Below are positions 23,114 to 29,359 of a stretch of DNA of 64,000 nucleotides, one piece after another. The notes below the pieces were generated by a model, which had not been told where the DNA came from, ran no database searches, and saw nothing but the letters and a program-made list of their open reading frames with translations. Source of the stretch: Pusillimonas sp. T7-7 (lineage in GTDB: Bacteria; Pseudomonadota; Gammaproteobacteria; Burkholderiales; Burkholderiaceae_B); NCBI RefSeq assembly GCF_000209655.1, contig NC_015458.1, positions 248,001-312,000 of the forward strand. The letters are read 5' to 3'. Positions within the stretch are counted from its first letter, which is position 1, and each line of letters starts with the position of its first letter. The translations under genes were made by a program, and so were the position numbers.

Positions 23114-23749
23114 ATGAGCCGATACTACCAAGGGGATTGTCTACACATCCTGCCAACGTTCCCAGACCGATGCATTGATTTTGTCTTGACCGATCCGCCG
23201 TACTTGGTGAATTACCGCGACCGGACAGGACGCAGCATCGCCAACGACAAGCAAGCCGACTGGCTGGGGCCCGCGTTCAAACACGCTTACCGGGTATTGC
23301 GACCCGACTCTTTTTGCGTTTCGTTCTATGGCTGGAACCGTGTGGACTATTTTTTCAAGGCTTGGAAGGAGGCAGGCTTTCGCGTGGTGGGCCACCTTGT
23401 TTTCGCGAAGTCCTATCAGTCCAGCGCAAAGTACGTCCAATATCGGCATGAGTCTGCCTACCTGTTGGCCAAAGGAAAGCCCGCGCTGCCGGTAAACCCG
23501 CTGCCCGACCTGTTGCCATGGAAATACACCGGCAACAAGTTGCATCCTACCCAAAAGCCGGTCGAAAGCCTTGCGCCACTGGTCGAGGCATTCAGCAAAC
23601 CCGGAGCGATCGTACTTGACCCATTTGCCGGATCAGGCTCGACTTGTGTGGCGGCGAAGCAGGCGGGGCGTCGTTACATTGGCATTGAACTGGACGCCCA
23701 ATACCACGCTGTCGGATTGCAGCGTCTTGCGGTTCAGGGGAGGGCATAA
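23114..23749 (+). CDS. DNA methyltransferase, N6-adenine/N4-cytosine type (211 aa)
   Basis: This is an amino-methyltransferase of the beta-class order. The catalytic motif DPPY is at about residues 29-32, near the N-terminus, and the SAM-binding motif LDPFAGSGSTCVAA is near residues 174-187. An HPTQKP signature lies just before it. The size is that of small plasmid or phage orphan methylases. No restriction endonuclease is adjacent, so it probably protects the element from host restriction, in line with klcA and the shared leader type. Start ATG 23114 follows AGGAGCAGTC; an upstream in-frame codon at 23069 lies in the leader and is rejected. Confidence 0.93.
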   Translation: MSRYYQGDCLHILPTFPDRCIDFVLTDPPYLVNYRDRTGRSIANDKQADWLGPAFKHAYRVLRPDSFCVSFYGWNRVDYFFKAWKEAGFRVVGHLVFAKSYQSSAKYVQYRHESAYLLAKGKPALPVNPLPDLLPWKYTGNKLHPTQKPVESLAPLVEAFSKPGAIVLDPFAGSGSTCVAAKQAGRRYIGIELDAQYHAVGLQRLAVQGRA

Positions 23750-23752
23750 GGC

Positions 23753-24007
23753 ATGAACGACCTGGATTCCGACCCGATCAAGCTTGAGGCTAAATCCCAA
23801 TTGACCGATTTCTTGGACGGCTATATCAAGCATCATCCTTGTGGAATGGATTTATTGTTGCTGTATCTCGATTGGTCTGATGCTGCTGCTTTGCTCCTGA
23901 AGTTGCGGGCAATTGAGTTGCTGGATCGCTTGCCCGTAACCGCGTTGCACGCTATTGCCAGTGGTCATATCTGCCCAACTGACACTGCGTGCGGCCTCAC
24001 TCGATAG
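23753..24007 (+). CDS. Hypothetical protein (84 aa)
   Basis: A small acidic and leucine-rich protein (LLLLYLDWSDAAALLLKLRAIELLDRLP) without recognised family. It begins 3 bases after the methyltransferase stop, so the two are cotranscribed. Its TAG stop lies inside the first hairpin of the cluster at 24000. Confidence 0.5.
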   Translation: MNDLDSDPIKLEAKSQLTDFLDGYIKHHPCGMDLLLLYLDWSDAAALLLKLRAIELLDRLPVTALHAIASGHICPTDTACGLTR

Positions 24008-24456
24008 GCGTTCGCCTATCGAGCATACGGCCTCCCCACCAGGCTTTGCCTGGTGGGGCCCCAATGGTAGACGTCGCCCTTAAGTGTCCTATCGGCCCCT
24101 TAAGGCAGGTGGGCTTGCGGCCCGAATCCTGCCGGATTTCGTCCCTTAAGCCCACCACACAGGACGCACCCTCCGGGTGCCGTAAACCTTTGTTCTATTT
24201 AGGCATTTTCTCAGCGCAGAAAAAAAGCGCGTATGACAACATGCGCGCTAGGGCGCATGAATCAACGATCTACGTGTATGACACGAAGCGAAAATCTTGC
24301 CTCCGATGTGGTGGTAGGACGATTTATGACAGTATAAATTAATTAAGTTTTATCTTGATCATTGTTATGACATAATAGGTTGAAATTAAACATATTCGCT
24401 TGAACGAAATGATTATGGTGTGATGTGTGACACTCTCGTTTATCAAGCATGGACTT
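24000..24456. other. Hairpin cluster and AT-rich stretch, candidate oriT
   Basis: There are three perfect hairpins. CTCGATAGGCG/CGCCTATCGAG is at 24000-24023, CCCCACCAGGC/GCCTGGTGGGG at 24034-24058, and GCACCC/GGGTGC at 24166-24180. Between them CCTTAAG occurs three times, and GGTGGGCTT pairs with AAGCCCACC across about 30 bases. From 24230 to 24420 the sequence is AT-rich. It lies upstream of a possible relaxosome gene and a relaxase remnant, so an origin of transfer is the best guess; a terminator cluster is the simpler alternative. No gene is seen. Confidence 0.4.
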
Positions 24457-24930
24457 ATGGACAATCCACAGATACTGCTCGAATCGTTGAAGAAAACCGT
24501 CTCCGATTGGCGGCCATTAGGGCGCCGTGCGCAACTCGAAGCGGCTATGCCCCTATTGGAAATTCTGGCTAAACACAAAACTGAGTACGCCGTCCTTTCC
24601 AGCTTGTTGCACGAGTATGGTCTGGAGATCAAATCAGATGCCTTGCGCCAAGCGCTATTACGCTGGCGCAAGCGTCAACACGTGACGCCAACTCAAACCT
24701 CTGTCTTGCCAGCAAGCCGTTCGGCGCAAATTGAATCTACTGCGGTTGATATCAAGAATGAGGAAGCCAGTCACGTCGAGTCTGGACAACAAACCGCGAC
24801 CGACAAATTGATTGGATCATCCGGCCGATCAGGTCAGCCGTTTCAAGAGCGACTGAAAGAAATACGGGAGCAGCACATCGATTTGGATGAAATCGTGAGG
24901 GCGGGAAGAAAACTGGATCGACAGCGCTGA
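24457..24930 (+). CDS. Hypothetical protein, possible relaxosome component (157 aa)
   Basis: A basic and helical protein. The N-terminal ~75 residues (ILLESLKKTVSDWRPLGRRAQLEAAMPLLEILAKHKTEYAVLSSLLHEYGLEIKSDALRQALLRWRKRQ) look like a DNA-binding fold; the rest is a linker and a charged C-terminal helix. The start at ATG 24457 is tentative. It follows a hairpin cluster and converges with a truncated MobF relaxase, where plasmids often encode mobilisation accessory proteins. The function is inferred from place only. Confidence 0.5.
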   Translation: MDNPQILLESLKKTVSDWRPLGRRAQLEAAMPLLEILAKHKTEYAVLSSLLHEYGLEIKSDALRQALLRWRKRQHVTPTQTSVLPASRSAQIESTAVDIKNEEASHVESGQQTATDKLIGSSGRSGQPFQERLKEIREQHIDLDEIVRAGRKLDRQR

Positions 24931-24938
24931 AACAAAAA

Positions 24939-24960
24939 AGGGGACGCCGAAGCGTCCTCT
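24939..24960. terminator. Bidirectional terminator
   Basis: AGGGGACGC and GCGTCCTCT pair around CGAA. An A-run precedes it on the plus strand, giving a U-run on the minus strand, so the best orientation is for minus-strand transcription coming from the relaxase remnant, while also ending the plus-strand gene at 24930. Confidence 0.65.
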
Positions 24961-24964
24961 TTGT

Positions 24965-25277
24965 GTCGACCCCGAACAAGCTCTCTTTCTAGATACTCAA
25001 GGGTTTTAGTCACTGCATGGTCGTGCGCCTCCAGCACTTTGACATCTTTGCCGACCAAGGCCTGGATACTAATTGATTTGGGTGCCGAAAAGGTCAGATC
25101 GAGTGCAGCCCGCGCTTTACTATCCTTGCGGATTGACGTGGATAGTGCGATGTCGTCGCCTTGGCCTTGCCACTGCGCTGCGCCGCCTTCTTTGCTGTAA
25201 TAGTCGTCTTTCTGGTCAGCGTAGTAGTGGCCGGCCTTGCCGGCATTACCCCTGTGTAGGGTCTGTAGGGAGATCAT
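24965..25277 (-). pseudogene. Truncated MobF (TrwC/TraI) relaxase remnant
   Basis: From ATG 25277 the protein begins MISLQTLHRGNAGKAGHYYAD and continues with DDYYSKEGGAAQWQGQG, RKDSKARAALDLTFSAPKSISIQALVGKDV and LEAHDHAVTKTLEYLE, the start of MobF conjugative relaxases. About 30 residues usual between WQGQG and RKDSK are missing, and the homology ends after about 100 residues next to a terminator, while the family has 900 or more. The catalytic histidine triad that follows in the family is absent. It cannot act as a relaxase, so this element would need help in trans to conjugate. Confidence 0.85.
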
Positions 25278-25324
25278 TTTCGCTCCATGGTGATGCGTCA
25301 AATCCGTCGGTACTCCATGCGGTA

Positions 25325-26127
25325 AGCACGGCTCTATCGGCCACTCTGCCGGCTCCACTGGCGCGGTGACCGTGTCGGGCGCGGGCTCGACCTGGACCAA
25401 TGACGGCGACCTCCGTGTCGGCTACAGAGGCACCGGTACGCTTATCATTTCGGAGGGAGGCGTGGTCAACGCTGCGTGGGCATCGATCGCAAGCCGAAAA
25501 GGAACCGGTAGCGCAACAGTCGAGGGCGACGGATCGCAGTGGAACATCAACGGCGACCTGGTGGTGGGACAGGGTATTTCGGGTGTCGCCCAGGGGACGT
25601 TGACGATCTCGGATGGAGGGGTGGTTGTGGCCTCCGGGATGACCTACCTCGCCAATGCGTCTGAGGCATCAGGCGCAATCGCGCTGAACAGCAATGGCGT
25701 TCTTGCCACCAGCCTTGTCGCAAAGGGCCAAGGTTCCGGGACGCTCACCTTGGATGGTGGCATATTACGCGCCATCTCCGATGAGGCAGATTTCCTGCAC
25801 AATTTCGATGCCGGCGACGTGACGATCGATGCGGGCGGAGCGCTCTTCGACACAAATGGGTTCAACATCGGCATCGGCACGGATCTAGAGGGCGACGGTA
25901 GGCTGGCCAAGATCGGTGAAGGTACGCTCATCACGACAGGCGGCATGAGTATCGGTGCAATGTTGGTCCAGAAAGGCGAACTGCAGGTGGCTGGTGGTAC
26001 GAATCTTCTGAGTGGCACAGCTCGAGTGGACGCTGCCACAGGCGATCAGGCGAAAATGATCGTGGACGGACAAGACACGACGGTAGAGGCGAGCGCGCTC
26101 ACAGTCGGCCATGCCCGCACTGGATAA
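25325..26127 (+). pseudogene. Autotransporter passenger fragment
   Basis: The frame reads SIGHSAGSTGAVTVSGAGSTW, then beta-helix repeats such as GTLTISDGGVV and LTLDGGILRAISDEADFLHNF, and stops at 26127. It has no signal sequence and no beta-barrel. It is clearly related to residues ~115-320 of the intact autotransporter at 6228 (there DGGILRAANDEENFMRNF and LDTNGFDIGVGTALEGAG, here DGGILRAISDEADFLHNF and FDTNGFNIGIGTDLEGDG). Its left end abuts the relaxase remnant and its right end the phosphate-regulated secretion locus, so both ends are rearrangement points. Similarity is well below identity, so it is a paralogue rather than a recent copy. Confidence 0.85.
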
Positions 26128-26166
26128 ACGCCGACCCAGTTAGGTGCGTGGGACGCGTTATAAGGC

Positions 26167-26184
26167 CTGTCATAAAAACTTCAC
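26167..26184 (+). promoter_or_regulatory. Orphan Pho box
   Basis: CTGTCAT-AAAA-ACTTCAC: a perfect first and a degenerate second Pho half-site. The core TGTCATAAAAACTTCA is identical to that in front of the first tpsA (41720-41735). No rightward gene starts until 27659; the box lies at the 3' end of a minus-strand gene. It is probably the relic of a promoter whose gene was lost in the adjacent rearrangement, or the start of an antisense RNA. Confidence 0.5.
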
Positions 26185-26561
26185 CAGTTATGCATAGGCT
26201 TGCGCACAGAAAATGTGGATAAGCCCGTCCATGGCCTGGTGCAATGCGCTGCGCCTTGCTTGCTATATGTTGATTTGCGATGCCGTGGGGACGGAGGCAT
26301 CCATGGGATGCTCGTCGGCTCCAGCGTTCCCAACAGCTTATCCATAGTCCGTATCAGCTTGGTCGCGAGGTCTAAATGAATTGGGTTGGCAGCTAAGGCA
26401 TTGTCCGGGTTGGGCTGGGGCGCGGTCTGCATAGCGGCCTGTAGGCTTAAGACAAGCACCGGAAGGATGTCGTGCAGCGTGGCCGCTAGTGCGGTGACAT
26501 GATCGGGGTGCGACGGTATGGCAGCAGGATGTGATGCGGTTCCCGGGGAAGACGTTTGCAT
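26181..26561 (-). CDS. Hypothetical protein (126 aa)
   Basis: No family recognised. The first 75 residues are Ala/Leu/His/Pro-rich (HVTALAATLHDILPVLVLSLQAAMQTAPQ) with a helical hydrophobic run; the tail is basic. The start has CGGAG about 11 bases upstream. It is the third gene of a minus-strand group (27192, 26763, 26561) that lies divergent from tpsB. The C-terminal codons overlap the orphan Pho box. Confidence 0.4.
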   Translation of the reverse strand: MQTSSPGTASHPAAIPSHPDHVTALAATLHDILPVLVLSLQAAMQTAPQPNPDNALAANPIHLDLATKLIRTMDKLLGTLEPTSIPWMPPSPRHRKSTYSKQGAAHCTRPWTGLSTFSVRKPMHNW

Positions 26562-26598
26562 ATAAACGCGTGCTCCGTTAGAAGGTAGTTGGCAGAGT

Positions 26599-26763
26599 TC
26601 AGTTAAACACCGGTTTGATCACTGTCGCGACTGGAGCAATGATCAGCAGCAAGACGAACACAATGACGATCGTGTGCAGAACGGAGTGAACCTCCTGGAC
26701 AATATCGCGTTCGAGCAGAGATGGAACGGCATGCCGGGGCAGTTTATGCAACAAGCGTTTCAC
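26599..26763 (-). CDS. Small single-pass membrane protein (54 aa)
   Basis: From GTG 26763 the frame reads a basic N-terminus (KRLLHKLPRHAVPSLLERDI) and then one strong transmembrane segment (VLHTIVIVFVLLLIIAPVATVI), ending in KPVFN. A GGGAAG ribosome-binding site precedes it. Small size and place between two short genes suggest an accessory subunit of the secretion or energisation complex; this is inference. Confidence 0.5.
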   Translation of the reverse strand: MKRLLHKLPRHAVPSLLERDIVQEVHSVLHTIVIVFVLLLIIAPVATVIKPVFN

Positions 26764-26826
26764 CAGCGAGCTTCCCTTGTGGGTGGTTTGGGTGGACCCG
26801 ATAGAAAAAATTGAGCACGCGCCCAG

Positions 26827-27192
26827 CTATTTACTTGGCAGCAGCGGCGACATGCCTTGGACTGGTGGCGGGCGTTGTGGAAAAGCCGAACTGCCAAACT
26901 GATTGCCCATGCGGTTGGAGGTGGCCGCTTGGTTAAACAAACCCAGCCGGTTGGGTGCCTGCTTGACGATTTCTTCGGAAGTCAGCTCAGGATTGCCGGA
27001 TTGCCAGCTTTTTTGCGGAGATATTTGCTGGCTCAAACAATCGTAGGACAGGGCGCGATAGCCGCCCACTTCCACATCGACACAGGCGCTGGGCGGATCG
27101 GCGGGCAGGGCGGGTGAGCCGGCATCGGCCGCCCAAGCCGGAGTCGACAATAAACTGGCGGTACAGAGCGTGGCCAGAATGGTAAGGTGCAT
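26827..27192 (-). CDS. Small periplasmic or secreted protein (121 aa)
   Basis: Residues 1-21 (MHLTILATLCTASLLSTPAWA) are a clear signal peptide with an AWA-A cleavage site. The mature ~100 residues have a Cys pair (ACVDVEVGGYRALSYDCLSQQI) likely to form a disulfide, then a Pro/Gln/Ser-rich tail. GGAG lies 7 bases before the ATG. It is the first gene of the minus-strand group, with a good Pho box at 27249-27266 facing it. No family recognised. Confidence 0.65.
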   Translation of the reverse strand: MHLTILATLCTASLLSTPAWAADAGSPALPADPPSACVDVEVGGYRALSYDCLSQQISPQKSWQSGNPELTSEEIVKQAPNRLGLFNQAATSNRMGNQFGSSAFPQRPPPVQGMSPLLPSK

Positions 27193-27248
27193 GGCGGCTC
27201 CAAAGGCATAAACGTTATCAAGTATACGTGTTGGGCCCGGCTGGTCGG

Positions 27249-27266
27249 ATGACAGCTTTATGAAAT
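27249..27266 (-). promoter_or_regulatory. Pho box for the minus-strand small-gene group
   Basis: Read on the minus strand: ATTTCAT-AAAG-CTGTCAT, a near-consensus Pho box 57 bases upstream of the ATG at 27192. A TATACT 22 bases further could be the -10. It suggests PhoB control of the three small genes, in parallel with the divergent tpsB operon. Confidence 0.6.
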
Positions 27267-27289
27267 TGCGCGGCTATTTTCATTGGTTG

Positions 27290-27323
27290 CTGTCATGGTT
27301 GCGTCATGGGCGGCTTCTAACAT
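27290..27323 (+). promoter_or_regulatory. Pho box plus -10 upstream of tpsB
   Basis: CTGTCAT (27290-27296), GGTT, GCGTCAT (27301-27307), then 10 bases and TAACAT (27318-27323). Ten bases between the second half-site and the -10 is the standard layout of PhoB-activated sigma-70 promoters. The predicted transcript has a 5' UTR of about 330 bases before the tpsB ATG. Confidence 0.65.
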
Positions 27324-27453
27324 CGGGCGATAGTATACCGAGGCCGCCGGGTCCAGACTTATGACGTTCAAGCCTTGTGGTCTTTCCTTGTTTCGCTCCC
27401 ATCACCTCAACGTCACGGCATATTACCGCCGGCTCCCGAGCCCGTATGGCCTT

Positions 27454-27506
27454 GTGAAGCTTTTGTGACATTTGTCCGCCTCGAATCCCCTCACACGTCT
27501 TAATAC
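27454..27506 (+). promoter_or_regulatory. Second candidate promoter of tpsB, ECF-like -10
   Basis: GTGAAGC-TTTT-GTGACAT (27454-27471) is a Pho box when read on the minus strand (ATGTCAC-AAAA-GCTTCAC). It is followed 24 bases later by CGTCTTAATAC (27496-27506), an ECF-like -10. The same pair with exactly the same 24-base gap occurs upstream of the gene at 34592. TGTCC stands 18 bases before CGTCT, weakly like the GTTCC element of the tpsA promoters. Confidence 0.4.
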
Positions 27507-27658
27507 AAGAAGCGCGATGCGGGCATGTGGCCGGCATGGTGCGGCGGCGCTTTCAAGCGCCGCGCCGTTGTGTAGCAGCGGCCGTCGGATCCTGCCCTTG
27601 TTGGGTTGGGCGCCGACGGTTTTTTTCAGCCATCCCCTTGCGGACAGAGTCCATTCAC

Positions 27659-29317
27659 ATGTTTGACGTAGACAAGAAGTACAAGGCAGCAAAGGCTTAC
27701 GCGATACGCATTGCGATGTGTTCCCTGGTTGGCCCGATGACACTGGTCGGTGGCCAGGCCATCGCGCAAGAGGCGAAGTCCCAGCAGGCTGTAGCCGCCG
27801 ATGCGGCAGAGGCGGCCACACCGTCCGGCAGCGTCAACGTCAACGAATATATCGTGCGTGGCAATACGGTACTGCAGGCGCGTGATATTGAAAAGGCGGT
27901 TTACCCCTATCTGGGGCCGCAGCGCAGCCTAAAGGATATTGAAGCGGCGCGCGACGCCTTGCAAGCCATTTATCACGAGAAGGGCTATCAGTCTGTGTTC
28001 GTCGATCTGCCCGAGCAGCAGGTCGAAGGCGGCATCGTGTTCCTTCAGGTGTCCGAGACCAAAATCGGGCGCGTGAGGGTGACGGGCGCCGAACATTACT
28101 CGCCCCTGGCCATCCGCGACGATGTGCCGGCGCTTAGCGAAGGCACGGTGCCCGACTTCAACCAGGCGCAGGTGCAGCTGACCGAGCTTAACCGCAGCGC
28201 CAGCCGCCAAGTGGTGCCGCTCGTTAAAGAGGGCGCACTGCCGGGCACCATGGACGTGGACCTGAAGGTCGAGGACAAAAGCCCCTGGAACGCCAGCGTG
28301 GGTCTGAACAACGACTACAGCGCCGACACCGAGAAGCTGCGCGCCATGGTCACCATCGGCCATGACAACCTGTGGCAGCGCGGCGATGCGTTTTCGCTGA
28401 CCTACTTCACCGCGCCCGAAGATCAGGATAACGCCAAGGTGTGGTCCGGTTCGTACACCCGGCGTCTGTCGGACCGCTGGAATCTGCAGTTCTCCGGCTT
28501 CAAGTCCGACAGCAATGTGGCCACGATCGGCGGCACCAATGTATTGGGCAAAGGCTATTCGTTCGGCATGTCCGCCATCTATTCGCTGGCGCCTTCGGGT
28601 AATTGGTACAACTCGGTGTCGGTCGGCCTGGACTACAAGGATTTCGACGAAAACGTGGTGTTTGGCGGCGATGCCGACACGGTGCCGATCCAGTATGTGC
28701 CCATCACCCTGTCATATAACGGCTACCGCTTTACCGAAACCTCGCAAAGCAGCTTCGGGTTAAGCGTGGTGGCCGCCAGCGATTCCTTCTTTGGCGTGGG
28801 CAGCGATGCCGACGAGTTCGATTACAAGCGCTATCGCGCCAAGCCCAGCTTTGCCCTGATTAAAGGCGACGCCAGCCACACGCACAGTTTCTTCGGCGAT
28901 TGGCAACTGGGGCTGCGCGGCTCGTTCCAGGCCGCCTCGGGCCCGCTCGTGTCCAACGAGCAGTTCTCGGCCGGGGGCGCCACCAGCATCCGCGGCTACC
29001 TGGCCGCCGAGCGCACGGGCGACGATGGCGTGCTGGCCTCGATCGAGTGGCGCACGCCGTCGCTGTCGCGCTGGCTTGGGCCACACGTGAACGAATGGCG
29101 CTTTTATGCCTTTGCCGAATACGCCGCCTTGCGCCTGCAAGACCCCTTGCCGGAGCAGGAGTCCAGTTTCCGTCTGGGCAGCGTGGGCTTCGGTACCCGC
29201 CTGCAGGTGCTCGATTGGCTGAACGCCAGCGTGGACTGGGGCTATCCGCTTAAAGACGGCCCCAACACCACCAAACACGATCCGCGCATCAACTTCAGTC
29301 TGCGCGCCAGCTTCTAA
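27659..29317 (+). CDS. TpsB two-partner secretion outer-membrane transporter (552 aa), PdtB-like
   Basis: This is an Omp85-superfamily pore that moves TpsA exoproteins across the outer membrane. An N-terminal signal region (about 1-37) is followed by two POTRA domains (about 58-135 and 136-206), and then a 16-strand-type barrel to a C-terminal Phe. The barrel motif SIRGY near residue 444 corresponds to the conserved VRGY tip. The start is set at ATG 27659, where a sensible signal sequence begins; the frame is open upstream without one. It heads an operon of tpsB, exbB-like, exbD, tonB-like and porin genes, as in the P. aeruginosa pdt locus. It is the only TpsB in the window, so it probably serves both giant TpsA proteins. 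Confidence 0.93.
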   Translation: MFDVDKKYKAAKAYAIRIAMCSLVGPMTLVGGQAIAQEAKSQQAVAADAAEAATPSGSVNVNEYIVRGNTVLQARDIEKAVYPYLGPQRSLKDIEAARDALQAIYHEKGYQSVFVDLPEQQVEGGIVFLQVSETKIGRVRVTGAEHYSPLAIRDDVPALSEGTVPDFNQAQVQLTELNRSASRQVVPLVKEGALPGTMDVDLKVEDKSPWNASVGLNNDYSADTEKLRAMVTIGHDNLWQRGDAFSLTYFTAPEDQDNAKVWSGSYTRRLSDRWNLQFSGFKSDSNVATIGGTNVLGKGYSFGMSAIYSLAPSGNWYNSVSVGLDYKDFDENVVFGGDADTVPIQYVPITLSYNGYRFTETSQSSFGLSVVAASDSFFGVGSDADEFDYKRYRAKPSFALIKGDASHTHSFFGDWQLGLRGSFQAASGPLVSNEQFSAGGATSIRGYLAAERTGDDGVLASIEWRTPSLSRWLGPHVNEWRFYAFAEYAALRLQDPLPEQESSFRLGSVGFGTRLQVLDWLNASVDWGYPLKDGPNTTKHDPRINFSLRASF

Positions 29318-29359
29318 CCCTTTATCCATTTATTTGAAAGACCTCGGAGTATTTCGACC

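Noticed and set aside
27527..27658. Upstream extension of TpsB
   Set aside because: It would put about 44 Arg/Cys-rich residues before a normal signal sequence.
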